Shown one piece after another: positions 1 through 7,428 of a DNA stretch of 27,588 nucleotides; within the stretch, counting starts at the first letter, position 1; each line of letters starts with the position of its first letter. This DNA comes from an uncultured delta proteobacterium (GTDB taxonomy: Bacteria; Myxococcota_A; Polyangia; Polyangiales; Polyangiaceae): assembly GCA_903893335.1 (NCBI GenBank), contig CAITLX010000931.1, forward strand, positions 1 through 27,588, read 5' to 3'. Below the pieces are notes generated by a model. It ran no database searches and was not told the DNA's origin. It was given only the letters and a program-made list of their open reading frames with translations. The position numbers were made by a program, and so were the translations under genes.

Positions 1-485
1 ACGCTCTCCTCGCCCGCCAGCCGCTCGAGCTCCGCCACGTACGCCGCATGCGCGAGCCGCGCCTTCTCGCGCGCCGAGCGCTCCGCGGACTCGCGCGCCT
101 CGAGCTCGGGGCGCAGCCGAGCCTTCACGTCGGTGAAGCGATCGACCACGCGCCCGGGAAGCTCGACCGGATCGGGACGGAACGTCGGATCGGCGCGCAG
201 GATGGCCTCGAACTGCCGGTCCGCCTCGTCGAGCGAGCCGAGCGCGACCAGGCACGCGGCGAAGTAGGCGCGCGCGCGCGCGATGGCCGTGGGGTCGCGC
301 AGCGGGTGGGGCGAGGCCGGGTCGAGCATCGCGCGGAAGCGCTCGGCGCCCTCGTCGTAGCGCCCCGCGTCGTACGAGTTGCGGCCGCGCTCGAGCTCTC
401 CGGCGTCGTCGGCGGAGGCCGCGGGTGCGGCGCCGAGCGCCGCGATCACGGCGAGCGCGGCGGTGGCGAAGCGGAGGCGGGACAT
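1..485 (-). CDS. Secreted TPR-type repeat protein (3' end outside window)
   Basis: The gene starts at an ATG at 485 and runs leftwards off the window edge without a stop, giving about 161 visible codons. The N-terminus (MSRLRFATAALAVIAALGA) looks like a Sec signal peptide ending near an Ala-Ser-Ala cleavage site around residue 25, so the product is probably periplasmic or exported. The next ~80 residues alternate helix-forming Ala/Leu/Arg segments with Gly-Arg-Tyr-Asp-Glu and Leu-Asp-Glu-Ala turns typical of tetratricopeptide-like repeats (for example YDAGRYDEGAERFRAML and SLDEADRQFEAILRADP). The last visible part is a charged helix. It lies 40 bp downstream of the Ser/Thr kinase gene on the same strand, probably in the same operon. 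No catalytic motif is visible. The TPR assignment rests on pattern only, and the function is unknown. Confidence 0.75.
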   Translation of the reverse strand, partial: MSRLRFATAALAVIAALGAAPAASADDAGELERGRNSYDAGRYDEGAERFRAMLDPASPHPLRDPTAIARARAYFAACLVALGSLDEADRQFEAILRADPTFRPDPVELPGRVVDRFTDVKARLRPELEARESAERSAREKARLAHAAYVAELERLAGEES

Positions 486-489
486 GCGC

Positions 490-516
490 GCGGAGGATCG
501 AGGGGCGAACCTCCGC
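490..516 (-). other. Stem-loop between kinase and TPR-protein genes
   Basis: Seven-base arms GCGGAGG (490-496) and CCTCCGC (510-516) pair around a 13-nt loop. The structure fills most of the 40-bp gap between the kinase stop and the start of the next gene. It may tune read-through or translation of the downstream gene, because the only Shine-Dalgarno-like GGAGG on the coding strand lies inside the stem. There is no following T-run, so it is not a typical intrinsic terminator. Confidence 0.35.
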
Positions 517-525
517 CGGGGGCTC

Positions 526-2322
526 TCAGGGCTCGCCGCCCGGCCAGCCGACGGTCACGAGTTCGCCGGCCGAGAGCCTAACCGAAGTCGAGCGCCTCGG
601 GAGGCCCGTCGCCTCGAAGTCGCACGTGACCTCGAGCTTCGGCTCGGGCAGCCGCACGTGGAACACGCTCTCGACCGAGCCAGCGAGCGCCACCGGGCGA
701 CAGCGGATGGTCGCGCCGCTCGGGGCGCGCGTGACCGCGAGGCGCGCCTCGCGAAGCTGGAGCGAGAGCCCGACGCGCTGCGCCCCCGTGCCGTCGTCGG
801 GCAGCACGCTGACGCGCTGGACCAAGGGCTCGCAGCAGTTGCTGCCGCGCACGCTCGCGGCGAACGTGTGCTTGCCCACCGCCAGCGAGCGCGTCGTGCC
901 GAACACCTCCTCGGGCGGGGCGCCGTCGATGCTCACGACCGCCGACTTCGGCCAGACGACGATCGAGACGGCCCGCACGCCGGTGTCCGCGGGCGCGCGG
1001 CGCAGCATGCTCGGCACGCGCAGCGCGGGGGGATGCGGGGCGGGCGCGGCGTTCGGCACGAGGGGCGCGAGCGCGAGCGGGTCGTCGGTGGGGCGCTTCG
1101 CGATCTCGACCGGGCGCGCGTCGTCCGCCGAGAGCGTGGCCCGCCGGGCGCGCAGGTGCGTCACGCTGGCCCACACCCCTCCCCCCGCCGCCACCGCGAG
1201 CAGCCCGCCGGTGACGACGCGCAGGCCGACCTTGCGCCAGACGCGACCTCGCGTGAGGCGCGCGACCGCCGCGCCGAGCGCCGCGTCGTCGGGCACGTAC
1301 GCGAGCGCGCGGTTGAGGAACCCGGCGGCGGCCACGACGTCGCCACGCTTGCGCGCGGCCTCGCCGAGCCGCGCGAGGCGCGCGACGACGTCGTCGCGGT
1401 GCGCCTTCGCGAAGGCCACCGGGTCGGCGAAATACGCCTCGACGAGCGCGGCGGGCGCGTCGTAGCCGAGCCGCGCGAGCTCGCCCTTCAGGGCGTCGGC
1501 CAGCGCAGCGGCGCTCGGCCACCGGTCGTCGGCGCGGTTGGCCAGCGCGCGGTCGAGCACCCGCGAGTACGAGGAGCCCACCTCGGGGCGCTCGCGCTCG
1601 GCGTGCGCGTAGCGACCGTCGAGGACGCGCCGCAGCACCTGCGCCGGGTTCGCGCCCTCGAAGGGCAAGTGGCCGACCATGCAGGCGTAGAGCAGCACGC
1701 CGAGCGCGAAGACATCGGCCCGCCCGTCGACCGACGCGCCCTCGATCTGCTCGGGCGCCATGTGCGCCGGCGAGCCGAGCACCTGCCCGGTCGAGGTCAC
1801 CCCCTGCGCGTCGAGGATCTTCGCGATGCCGAAGTCGGCGAGCTTGACCGCCAGCGCGCGCCCCTGCGACGCGAGCTCGAGCAACACGTTCTCGGGCTTG
1901 ACGTCGCGGTGCACCACGCCCGCCCCGTGCGCGTGCTCGAGCGCCTCGCAGAGCGAGACGCCGATGGCCGCGACGACCTCGGGCGGCATCGGGTCGTGCT
2001 CGTCGAGCCAGGTGCGGAGTGTCGTGCCGCGCACGAGCTCGGCGACGAGGTACTGCTCGGCGGCCCCCTCGTCGGCGACGTCGTAGACCTCGACGATGCC
2101 CGGGTGGCGTAGCTTGGCGACCGCGCGCGCCTCGGCGGCGAAGCGTCGCCGCACCTCGGCGCTGCCTTGCAGGTGCCGGTGGATGATCTTGACCGCGACC
2201 TCGCGCCCGAGGCGCGGGTCGCGCGCGCGCCACACCGTCGCCATCCCCCCGTGGCCGATCTCTTCGATCAGCTCGTACTTGTCGAGCCTCGGGGGCTCGT
2301 CGGAGCGCCCCGCCTGCGTCAC
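526..2322 (-). CDS. Membrane-anchored Ser/Thr protein kinase (Pkn/Hanks type)
   Basis: 598-residue kinase with a GTG start at 2322. The kinase domain fills residues ~16-285: glycine loop GHGGMATVWRA (23-33), ATP-binding VAVK (Lys45), catalytic HRDVKPEN (138-145), DFG (163-165) and MAPE (188-191), so it should be active. A single hydrophobic segment at ~365-386 anchors it in the inner membrane. The C-terminal ~200 residues are probably periplasmic and contain a PEGA-like stretch (WPKSAVVSIDGAPPEEV) plus several cysteines. The start was chosen because GTG overlaps the pyruvate kinase stop (GTGA), which implies translational coupling, and because the kinase fold begins 15 residues later. In Myxococcus xanthus the Pkn4 kinase is encoded with, and phosphorylates, phosphofructokinase. 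By analogy (inference) this kinase may act on the adjacent pyruvate kinase. Confidence 0.93.
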   Translation of the reverse strand: MTQAGRSDEPPRLDKYELIEEIGHGGMATVWRARDPRLGREVAVKIIHRHLQGSAEVRRRFAAEARAVAKLRHPGIVEVYDVADEGAAEQYLVAELVRGTTLRTWLDEHDPMPPEVVAAIGVSLCEALEHAHGAGVVHRDVKPENVLLELASQGRALAVKLADFGIAKILDAQGVTSTGQVLGSPAHMAPEQIEGASVDGRADVFALGVLLYACMVGHLPFEGANPAQVLRRVLDGRYAHAERERPEVGSSYSRVLDRALANRADDRWPSAAALADALKGELARLGYDAPAALVEAYFADPVAFAKAHRDDVVARLARLGEAARKRGDVVAAAGFLNRALAYVPDDAALGAAVARLTRGRVWRKVGLRVVTGGLLAVAAGGGVWASVTHLRARRATLSADDARPVEIAKRPTDDPLALAPLVPNAAPAPHPPALRVPSMLRRAPADTGVRAVSIVVWPKSAVVSIDGAPPEEVFGTTRSLAVGKHTFAASVRGSNCCEPLVQRVSVLPDDGTGAQRVGLSLQLREARLAVTRAPSGATIRCRPVALAGSVESVFHVRLPEPKLEVTCDFEATGLPRRSTSVRLSAGELVTVGWPGGEP

Positions 2323-3737
2323 CCGCAGACCCGCACGCGGATGGAGTTGGTCGTGCCCGGCACCCCGGCCGGCGCGCCGAAGATGGCGACGATCTTGTCG
2401 CCGGGCGACGCGATGCCGTTGGCGAGCACGAACGCGTTGGCGGCGTCGGTCATGACGTCGGGGTCGCGGACGTCGTCGATGCGCTGGGGTTGCACGCCCC
2501 AGTAGAGCGCGAGCAGCCGGCGGGTGACCTCGCTCGGGCAGAACGCGTAGATCGGCACCGTCGGGCGCGCCTTCGAGACGAAGCGCGCGGTCGAGCCGCT
2601 CGAGGTGAACGCCACCAGCGCCTTCGCGTGGATCTCGCGCGCGAGCCCGCACGCCGCGCGCGCGATGGCCTCGGGCACGGTGAGCCCGTCGTTCGGCATC
2701 GACGACGGCGGCGCGTAGAACGAGCTCGACTCGGCCTCGACGATGATGCGCGCCATCATCGCGGCCGCGACGTGGGGGTGGTCGCCCGTCGCCGACTCGG
2801 CCGAGAGCATGACGGCGTCGGTGCCGTCGAACACCGCCGACGCGACGTCGCTCGCCTCGGCGCGCGTCGGCCGCTTCGCGTGCACCATGCTCTGGAGCAT
2901 CTCGGTCGCGACGATGACGGGGCGCTTCGCCGCGCGCGCGAGGCCGAGGATCTGCCGCTGGAGCACCGGCACCTGCTCGGGCGGGAACTCGACGCCGAGA
3001 TCGCCGCGCGCGACCATCAGCGCGTCGGCCGACGCGACGATGCCGGCGAGGTCGTCGACCGCGGCGGGGGTCTCGATCTTCGCGATGATGGGCGTGGGCT
3101 TGCCCCAGGCCTCGCAGATCTCGCGCACCTGCCGCACGTCGGCCGCCGAGCGCACGAACGACAGCGCGACGTAGTCGACGCCGATGGAGAGCCCGAACGC
3201 GAGGTCGGCCTTGTCCTTCTCGGTGAGCGCGGAGACGCGCAGGCTGCGCGACGGCAGGTGGACGCCCGCGTGGTCGCGCACCGTGCCCCCCTGCTCGATG
3301 GCGCAGCGCACGCGGCCCGCGGAGATGCCGAGGACGCGCAGCGCGACGCGCCCGTCGTCGATGAGGATCGCGTCGCCCGGCACGACGTCCTCGGCGAGGC
3401 CCTCGTACTGCACGGGAATGACGTCGCGCGCGCCGGCGGCCTGGGCCGCCTCGACGAGGTCGATCTCCCCCTCGGCGGGCAGGACGAACGCTCCGCGGGG
3501 GAACGTGCCGGTGCGGATCTTCGGGCCGCACAGGTCCTGCAGTGCGGCGACGGGGCGCCCGACCCGGTCGGCGACCTCGCGCAGCGTCTGCAACCGGCGC
3601 GCGTGGTCGGCCTGCGAGCCGTGCGAGAAGTTGAGGCGCGCGACGTCCATGCCCGCGCGCACGAGCCGCTCGAGCGCTTCGGGGGAATCGCTCGCGGGAC
3701 CGATGGTGCAGACCATCTTCGTGCGACGGAACGCCAT
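2319..3737 (-). CDS. pyk: Pyruvate kinase
   Basis: 472-residue enzyme of the usual length for bacterial pyruvate kinase. It converts phosphoenolpyruvate and ADP to pyruvate and ATP, the last step of glycolysis, in the cytoplasm. The start MAFRRTKMVCTIGPAS matches the family N-terminus. Further signatures are MDVARLNFSHG (substrate and K+ site), DLCGPKIRTG, a B domain around VIPVQYEGLAEDVVPGD, the catalytic IIAKIETP lysine region, VARGDLGVE (metal-binding Glu/Asp) and RPVIVATEMLQSM. The C-terminal regulatory domain contains the usual FTSSGSTAR segment. The gene leads a leftward operon: its TGA overlaps the GTG of the Ser/Thr kinase. A divergent lysA starts 96 bp away, so the two promoters must share a short region in which no convincing -35/-10 pair was seen. 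Confidence 0.97.
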   Translation of the reverse strand: MAFRRTKMVCTIGPASDSPEALERLVRAGMDVARLNFSHGSQADHARRLQTLREVADRVGRPVAALQDLCGPKIRTGTFPRGAFVLPAEGEIDLVEAAQAAGARDVIPVQYEGLAEDVVPGDAILIDDGRVALRVLGISAGRVRCAIEQGGTVRDHAGVHLPSRSLRVSALTEKDKADLAFGLSIGVDYVALSFVRSAADVRQVREICEAWGKPTPIIAKIETPAAVDDLAGIVASADALMVARGDLGVEFPPEQVPVLQRQILGLARAAKRPVIVATEMLQSMVHAKRPTRAEASDVASAVFDGTDAVMLSAESATGDHPHVAAAMMARIIVEAESSSFYAPPSSMPNDGLTVPEAIARAACGLAREIHAKALVAFTSSGSTARFVSKARPTVPIYAFCPSEVTRRLLALYWGVQPQRIDDVRDPDVMTDAANAFVLANGIASPGDKIVAIFGAPAGVPGTTNSIRVRVCG

Positions 3738-3833
3738 CGCCCGCAGGATGCCACATGCCTCGCCTCCACCGCACGCGATCCGCCGACCGTGCCCCTTTTC
3801 GCGCGCTCGCCGCGCTGCTAGCTCCGGCGGCCC

Positions 3834-5093
3834 ATGATCGAACGCGACGCGCACGGCGGCCTGCGAATCGGCGGCGCGAGCCTCGCCGCGCTGCTCGAGG
3901 CCGCAGCGTGCGGCACGCCGGCGTACGTCTACGACCTCGACGGCATGGCCGAGGCGCTCGCCGATCTGGTCCGCGGCTTCGGCGACGCGCCGCACCTGGT
4001 GGCGTACGCGCTCAAGGCCAACTCGGCGGGGCGCGTCGTGCGCGCGCTCGCGGAGGGCTCGGCCGGGGCCGACGTCGTCTCCGGGGGCGAGCTCGCGCTG
4101 GCGCTCGCCTGCGGCATCGCGCCGTCGCGCGTCGTGTTCAGCGGCGTCGGCAAGCGAGACGACGAGCTCGACGCCGCGCTCGCCGCGGGGGTGCTCGCGG
4201 TGCAGGCCGAGAGCGTCGAGGAGCTCGAGCGCATCGCCGCGCGGGCGCGCGCGCTCGGCCGCGTGGCGCGCGTCTCCATTCGCGTGAACCCCGGCCTCGA
4301 GGTCGACACGCACGCGCACGTCGCGACCGGCCACGACGAGGCGAAGTTCGGCGTCGCGGAGGCCGACCTCGGCGACGCCTGGTCCGCGCTCGAGCGAAAC
4401 GCCTCGACGCTCGCGCTGACGGGCCTCTCGAGCCACGTCGGCTCCCAGCTCGTCTCGACCGACACGTACGCGCGCGCGGCCGAGCAGCTCGCGCGGCTCG
4501 CGCGCTCGCGCGTCGCAGCCGGCGCCCCCCTCTCCTTCATCGACACCGGCGGGGGCTTCGGCATCGACTACGGCTCCGGCTGCCCCGCGCGCCCCGCCGA
4601 CTTCGCGGCCGCCGCGGTCGCCGCCGTGCGGCGCGAGGGCCTCGGGCACCTGACGCTCGTGGTCGAGCCAGGGCGCTCGCTGGTCGCGCCGTGGGGCCTG
4701 CTGGTCGCGAGCACCATCGCCCCGAAGGTCTCGCGCGCGGGTCGCCGCTGGCTCGTCATCGACGCCGGCATGAACGATCTGCTCCGCCCCGCGCTCTACC
4801 AGGCGCGCCACCGCGTCGAGCCGCTCGTCGGCGCGGGCGACGCGCCGCGCGCCGCCTGGCGCGTGGTCGGCCCCGTCTGCGAGAGCTCCGACGATTTCGG
4901 CACGCACGACCTGCCGGCCGAGCCCCCCGGCGCCGTCGTCCTCCGCGACGCCGGCGCGTACGGCTACTCGATGGCGAGCCGCTACAACGGGCGCCCCCTC
5001 CCTGCCGAGGTCTTCGTGCGCGGCGGGCAGGTGGTCGGGTGCACGCCGCGCGCGTCGGCGGACGACTGGGTGCGCGACCGCCTCGCGACCTGA
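3834..5093 (+). CDS. lysA: Diaminopimelate decarboxylase
   Basis: 419-residue PLP-dependent fold-type III decarboxylase that converts meso-diaminopimelate to L-lysine and CO2. Visible signatures are the PLP lysine in YALKANS (Lys61), HVGSQ (201-205), the phosphate-binding GGGFG (239-243), EPGR (278-281), CESSD (349-353; the catalytic Cys contributed across the dimer) and the closing GAYGYSMASRYNGRP (374-388). Length and motif order match LysA. No strong Shine-Dalgarno lies before the ATG. It is monocistronic, divergent from pyk and convergent with the 716-codon gene that ends at 5153. No other lysine-pathway gene is adjacent. Confidence 0.96.
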   Translation: MIERDAHGGLRIGGASLAALLEAAACGTPAYVYDLDGMAEALADLVRGFGDAPHLVAYALKANSAGRVVRALAEGSAGADVVSGGELALALACGIAPSRVVFSGVGKRDDELDAALAAGVLAVQAESVEELERIAARARALGRVARVSIRVNPGLEVDTHAHVATGHDEAKFGVAEADLGDAWSALERNASTLALTGLSSHVGSQLVSTDTYARAAEQLARLARSRVAAGAPLSFIDTGGGFGIDYGSGCPARPADFAAAAVAAVRREGLGHLTLVVEPGRSLVAPWGLLVASTIAPKVSRAGRRWLVIDAGMNDLLRPALYQARHRVEPLVGAGDAPRAAWRVVGPVCESSDDFGTHDLPAEPPGAVVLRDAGAYGYSMASRYNGRPLPAEVFVRGGQVVGCTPRASADDWVRDRLAT

Positions 5094-5111
5094 GCGACCA
5101 CGCTCGCCCCA

Positions 5112-5127
5112 CTGACACGCGTGTCAG
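5112..5127. promoter_or_regulatory. Perfect 16-bp palindrome CTGACACGCGTGTCAG
   Basis: A perfect palindrome with no spacer sits in the 59-bp gap between the convergent ends of lysA (5093) and the minus-strand gene ending at 5153. A near-copy with one mismatched pair occurs at 12038-12053 in the other tight convergent junction. It could be a bidirectional terminator hairpin (weak, because there is no loop or T-run) or a protein-binding site. The function is not established. Confidence 0.5.
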
Positions 5128-5152
5128 CTTCGCAGCGCGCGCGATGCTCCCG

Positions 5153-7303
5153 TCAGCCCCGACGCGCGAGCCCGCTGCGCCGGCTCGACGCAGCCGCAGG
5201 CGGCACCGAGCCCCCCGCGCGCGGCATCGAGCCGCTGACGGCGCGGGCCTGGAGCTGCCCCGACTCGAGGGAGACCTCGACCCCGACACCCCGGCAGCGG
5301 CGCACCACCTTGTCGGCGTCGACGCCAAGCGCGACGAGCAGCCCGCCGGTCGGGCTCGGATCGACGAACAGGTCGGCCGTCGTGCGGCGCGTGCGGAGCA
5401 GCTCGCGCACGTTGCCGTCGTCGACCCAGAGGAACGCGGACGCCGGCGCGAGGGTCGCCTTGCCCACGAGCACCGAGGCCTGCGCGAGGGTGCTCGAGAT
5501 GGCCTCGGGCAGCGGCGCGACCGCCTCGATACGCGCCTTCACGACGTCGGGCTCGATGCCCGCAGACAGCGCGCGCGCGATCGCGGGCGCCGTGATGACG
5601 ATGTCGAGCTCCTCGCCCGCCTGGCCGACCTCGCAGAGCGGAGCGAGCGCGAGCACCGAGGCCACGCGCGCGCTTCCTCCGACCGACAGCAGCCTCGCGT
5701 CGACGAAGCGGCTCGCGGTCGGCGCGGCGGCCGTCGCTTGCCCGGCGAGCAGCGCGCGCCCGCGCTGCGTGAGGCGCAGCGTGGTGCCGACGCCCCCCTC
5801 GTCGTCCTCGGCGAGGCCGACATCGACCACCCCGAGAGAGGGCAACGTCTGGAGCGCGATGCGCCGCGCGACCTCGTCGGGGGCCACCGGCTCGGTGCCG
5901 ACACGCTCGGCCCACCGGCGCAGCAGCCGCTCGACGCCGGGCGTGCGCGGGTCGTCGCGCACGTAGCTCGCGACGGCGTTCCAGGGGACCCAGCGCCCCT
6001 CGCCGAGCTCGCGCAGCGCGTCGACGAGCAGCTCGCGCAGCACGCCGACGGGGCTGGCGTCGCGCGCGTCGCCCGAGGCGCGGAGCACCTCGCGGTCGGC
6101 GCGGGCCTCGTCCCAGGCGCCGCCGCGCCACCAGGCAGCGTAGAGCGCGCGCCCGACCTCGGTGACCGTGAGCGTCCCGGGCGACGCCGAGGCGTAGAGC
6201 GCGGACGGGTCCCACAGCCCGATCGCGCGCGAGAGCGCCGCGACGAGCGAGATGGTGTCGGCGTCGCGCCCGAAGCGCTGCGAGAGGCGCGTCACGAGCG
6301 AGCGGGGCGTGCCGATGCCCGCGCGGACGTCCACGCCGGGCTCGCGCACGGCGAGCGCCAGCGCGAGCGCGAGCGGCGCAGGCGGCGACGCGAAGCGCGC
6401 GCGACGCGGTGCGTGGTCGGCCCCGAGCACGAAGCCGCGGATCTGCTCGCGGCGCGCCGCGCGCTCGGCGCGTCGGTGGGCGCCCACGACCTCGGCGACC
6501 TCGTCGGGGACGACGTGGCGGTTGGGGTGGATCGGCACGAGCAGCCCGCGGCGCTCGAGCGCGAACCCGACCCCGCGGCGCGACATCGACGCGCCGCCTG
6601 CGCCGCGCAGGCGCATCGGCTCGCGCTCGAGATCGAGCAGCTCCTCGGTGTCGACCTCGCCCCCCTGGTCGTCGATGGCCTCGAGCAGGCGCCGCTCGAG
6701 CGGGGCGAGCTTGTCGATCTCGGCGCGCAGGCGCTCGGGGTCGCACAGCGTCTCCCACGCCGACTCGAGCGAGAGCGCGATCGGCGGCGTGGCCGGCCGG
6801 CCGAGGTAGTGCGAGGCGATGGCGCTCGACGTCTCGAAGGGGAGCTGCGCGAGGAGCGCGCGCAGCCCCCGCGGGCTGTCGCCGTCCCAGGTGCGAAGCT
6901 GCACGAGCTGCGCGTGGGGGAGCACCAGCTCGAAGCTGCGCACGGCCGCGGCGCCCACCGGCAGCACGCGGGCGAAGACGATGCCGCGCCCGACGAGCGC
7001 CTCGAGCCCCGGCGGGATCGAGTGCACGACGAGGCTCCCGCCGTTCTCGGCGATGCGGTGCAAGAGCTCGGCGCTGGCCGGCGGGAGGCGACCGGTGTCG
7101 CGCACCTCGGGGAGCGCGACGAGCGCGCGGGCGACCTGCGCCGACGCGTCGATGCGCTTGGCCGCCACGATCTCGATGCCCAGACGGTCGACGAGCGCGG
7201 CGAGCTCGCCGGCAGGCAAGGAGCGAAGAATTTCCTCGAGCCTTCGCGACGATCGCGTTTCGGACGGGTCGTTCACACTACCTCGCGTTTCGATGCTCGC
7301 CAT
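5153..7303 (-). CDS. Helicase-associated (XPB/Ssl2-like domain) protein without a motor
   Basis: 716-residue soluble protein starting at ATG 7303 (MASIETRGSVNDPSETR). A GTG ten codons later (VNDPSETR), preceded by GAGG, is an alternative start. The N-terminus (LEEILRSLPAGELAALVDRL) and the C-terminal ~200 residues, with an LSAGI..DVVKARIE segment, then PLPEAI, then a WVDDGNVRELL segment and a final LLVALGVDADKVVRRC, follow the pattern of the bacterial helicase-associated family with an XPB/Ssl2 N-terminal-like region (Helicase_C_3). In actinobacteria that family accompanies XPB helicases. No Walker A, DEAD-box or nuclease motif is present, so it would be a DNA-binding or accessory protein. 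It is isolated here, with a lysA gene convergent and a methyltransferase operon divergent. The family call is from remembered pattern and is moderate. Confidence 0.6.
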   Translation of the reverse strand: MASIETRGSVNDPSETRSSRRLEEILRSLPAGELAALVDRLGIEIVAAKRIDASAQVARALVALPEVRDTGRLPPASAELLHRIAENGGSLVVHSIPPGLEALVGRGIVFARVLPVGAAAVRSFELVLPHAQLVQLRTWDGDSPRGLRALLAQLPFETSSAIASHYLGRPATPPIALSLESAWETLCDPERLRAEIDKLAPLERRLLEAIDDQGGEVDTEELLDLEREPMRLRGAGGASMSRRGVGFALERRGLLVPIHPNRHVVPDEVAEVVGAHRRAERAARREQIRGFVLGADHAPRRARFASPPAPLALALALAVREPGVDVRAGIGTPRSLVTRLSQRFGRDADTISLVAALSRAIGLWDPSALYASASPGTLTVTEVGRALYAAWWRGGAWDEARADREVLRASGDARDASPVGVLRELLVDALRELGEGRWVPWNAVASYVRDDPRTPGVERLLRRWAERVGTEPVAPDEVARRIALQTLPSLGVVDVGLAEDDEGGVGTTLRLTQRGRALLAGQATAAAPTASRFVDARLLSVGGSARVASVLALAPLCEVGQAGEELDIVITAPAIARALSAGIEPDVVKARIEAVAPLPEAISSTLAQASVLVGKATLAPASAFLWVDDGNVRELLRTRRTTADLFVDPSPTGGLLVALGVDADKVVRRCRGVGVEVSLESGQLQARAVSGSMPRAGGSVPPAAASSRRSGLARRG

Positions 7304-7360
7304 TGGACCCGGGGCGCGCCCCCGCCGAACCAACCACCGAGACCCCCTGCACCATCTTGT

Positions 7361-7389
7361 AAAATATCCGCAACTCTGCCCCCTGTCAA
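7361..7389 (-). promoter_or_regulatory. Sigma70-type promoter for the leftward gene starting at 7303
   Basis: On the minus strand a perfect -35 TTGACA (7384-7389) and a -10 TATTTT (7361-7366) are separated by 17 bp. Transcription would begin near 7354, giving a leader of about 50 nt before ATG 7303. This is one of the few AT-rich spots in the window, which adds weight. Confidence 0.6.
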
Positions 7390-7411
7390 AGCACACAATC
7401 GCGGCTAGAGT
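7383..7411 (+). promoter_or_regulatory. Possible promoter of the methyltransferase operon
   Basis: CTGTCA (7383-7388) and TAGAGT (7406-7411) are 17 bp apart, each matching four of six sigma70 consensus bases, with the ATG 18 bp after the -10. The -35 box overlaps the -35 box of the divergent promoter, so the two may exclude each other. Confidence 0.4.
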
Positions 7412-7428
7412 GCGCGGCGACCTTGACC

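Noticed and set aside
379..2112. Long plus-strand open frame opposite the Ser/Thr kinase
   Set aside because: Its translation is Arg/Ala/Gly-rich without domains, while the minus strand encodes a kinase with all catalytic motifs.
3738..3833. Sigma54-like GG-N10-GC spacing upstream of pyk
   Set aside because: Only the dinucleotides fit, the conserved T residues are missing, and the site abuts the start codon.
3755..7408. Very long plus-strand open frame across lysA and the next gene
   Set aside because: It is a high-GC shadow: low-complexity Arg/Ala sequence overlapping lysA in another frame and the minus-strand gene.
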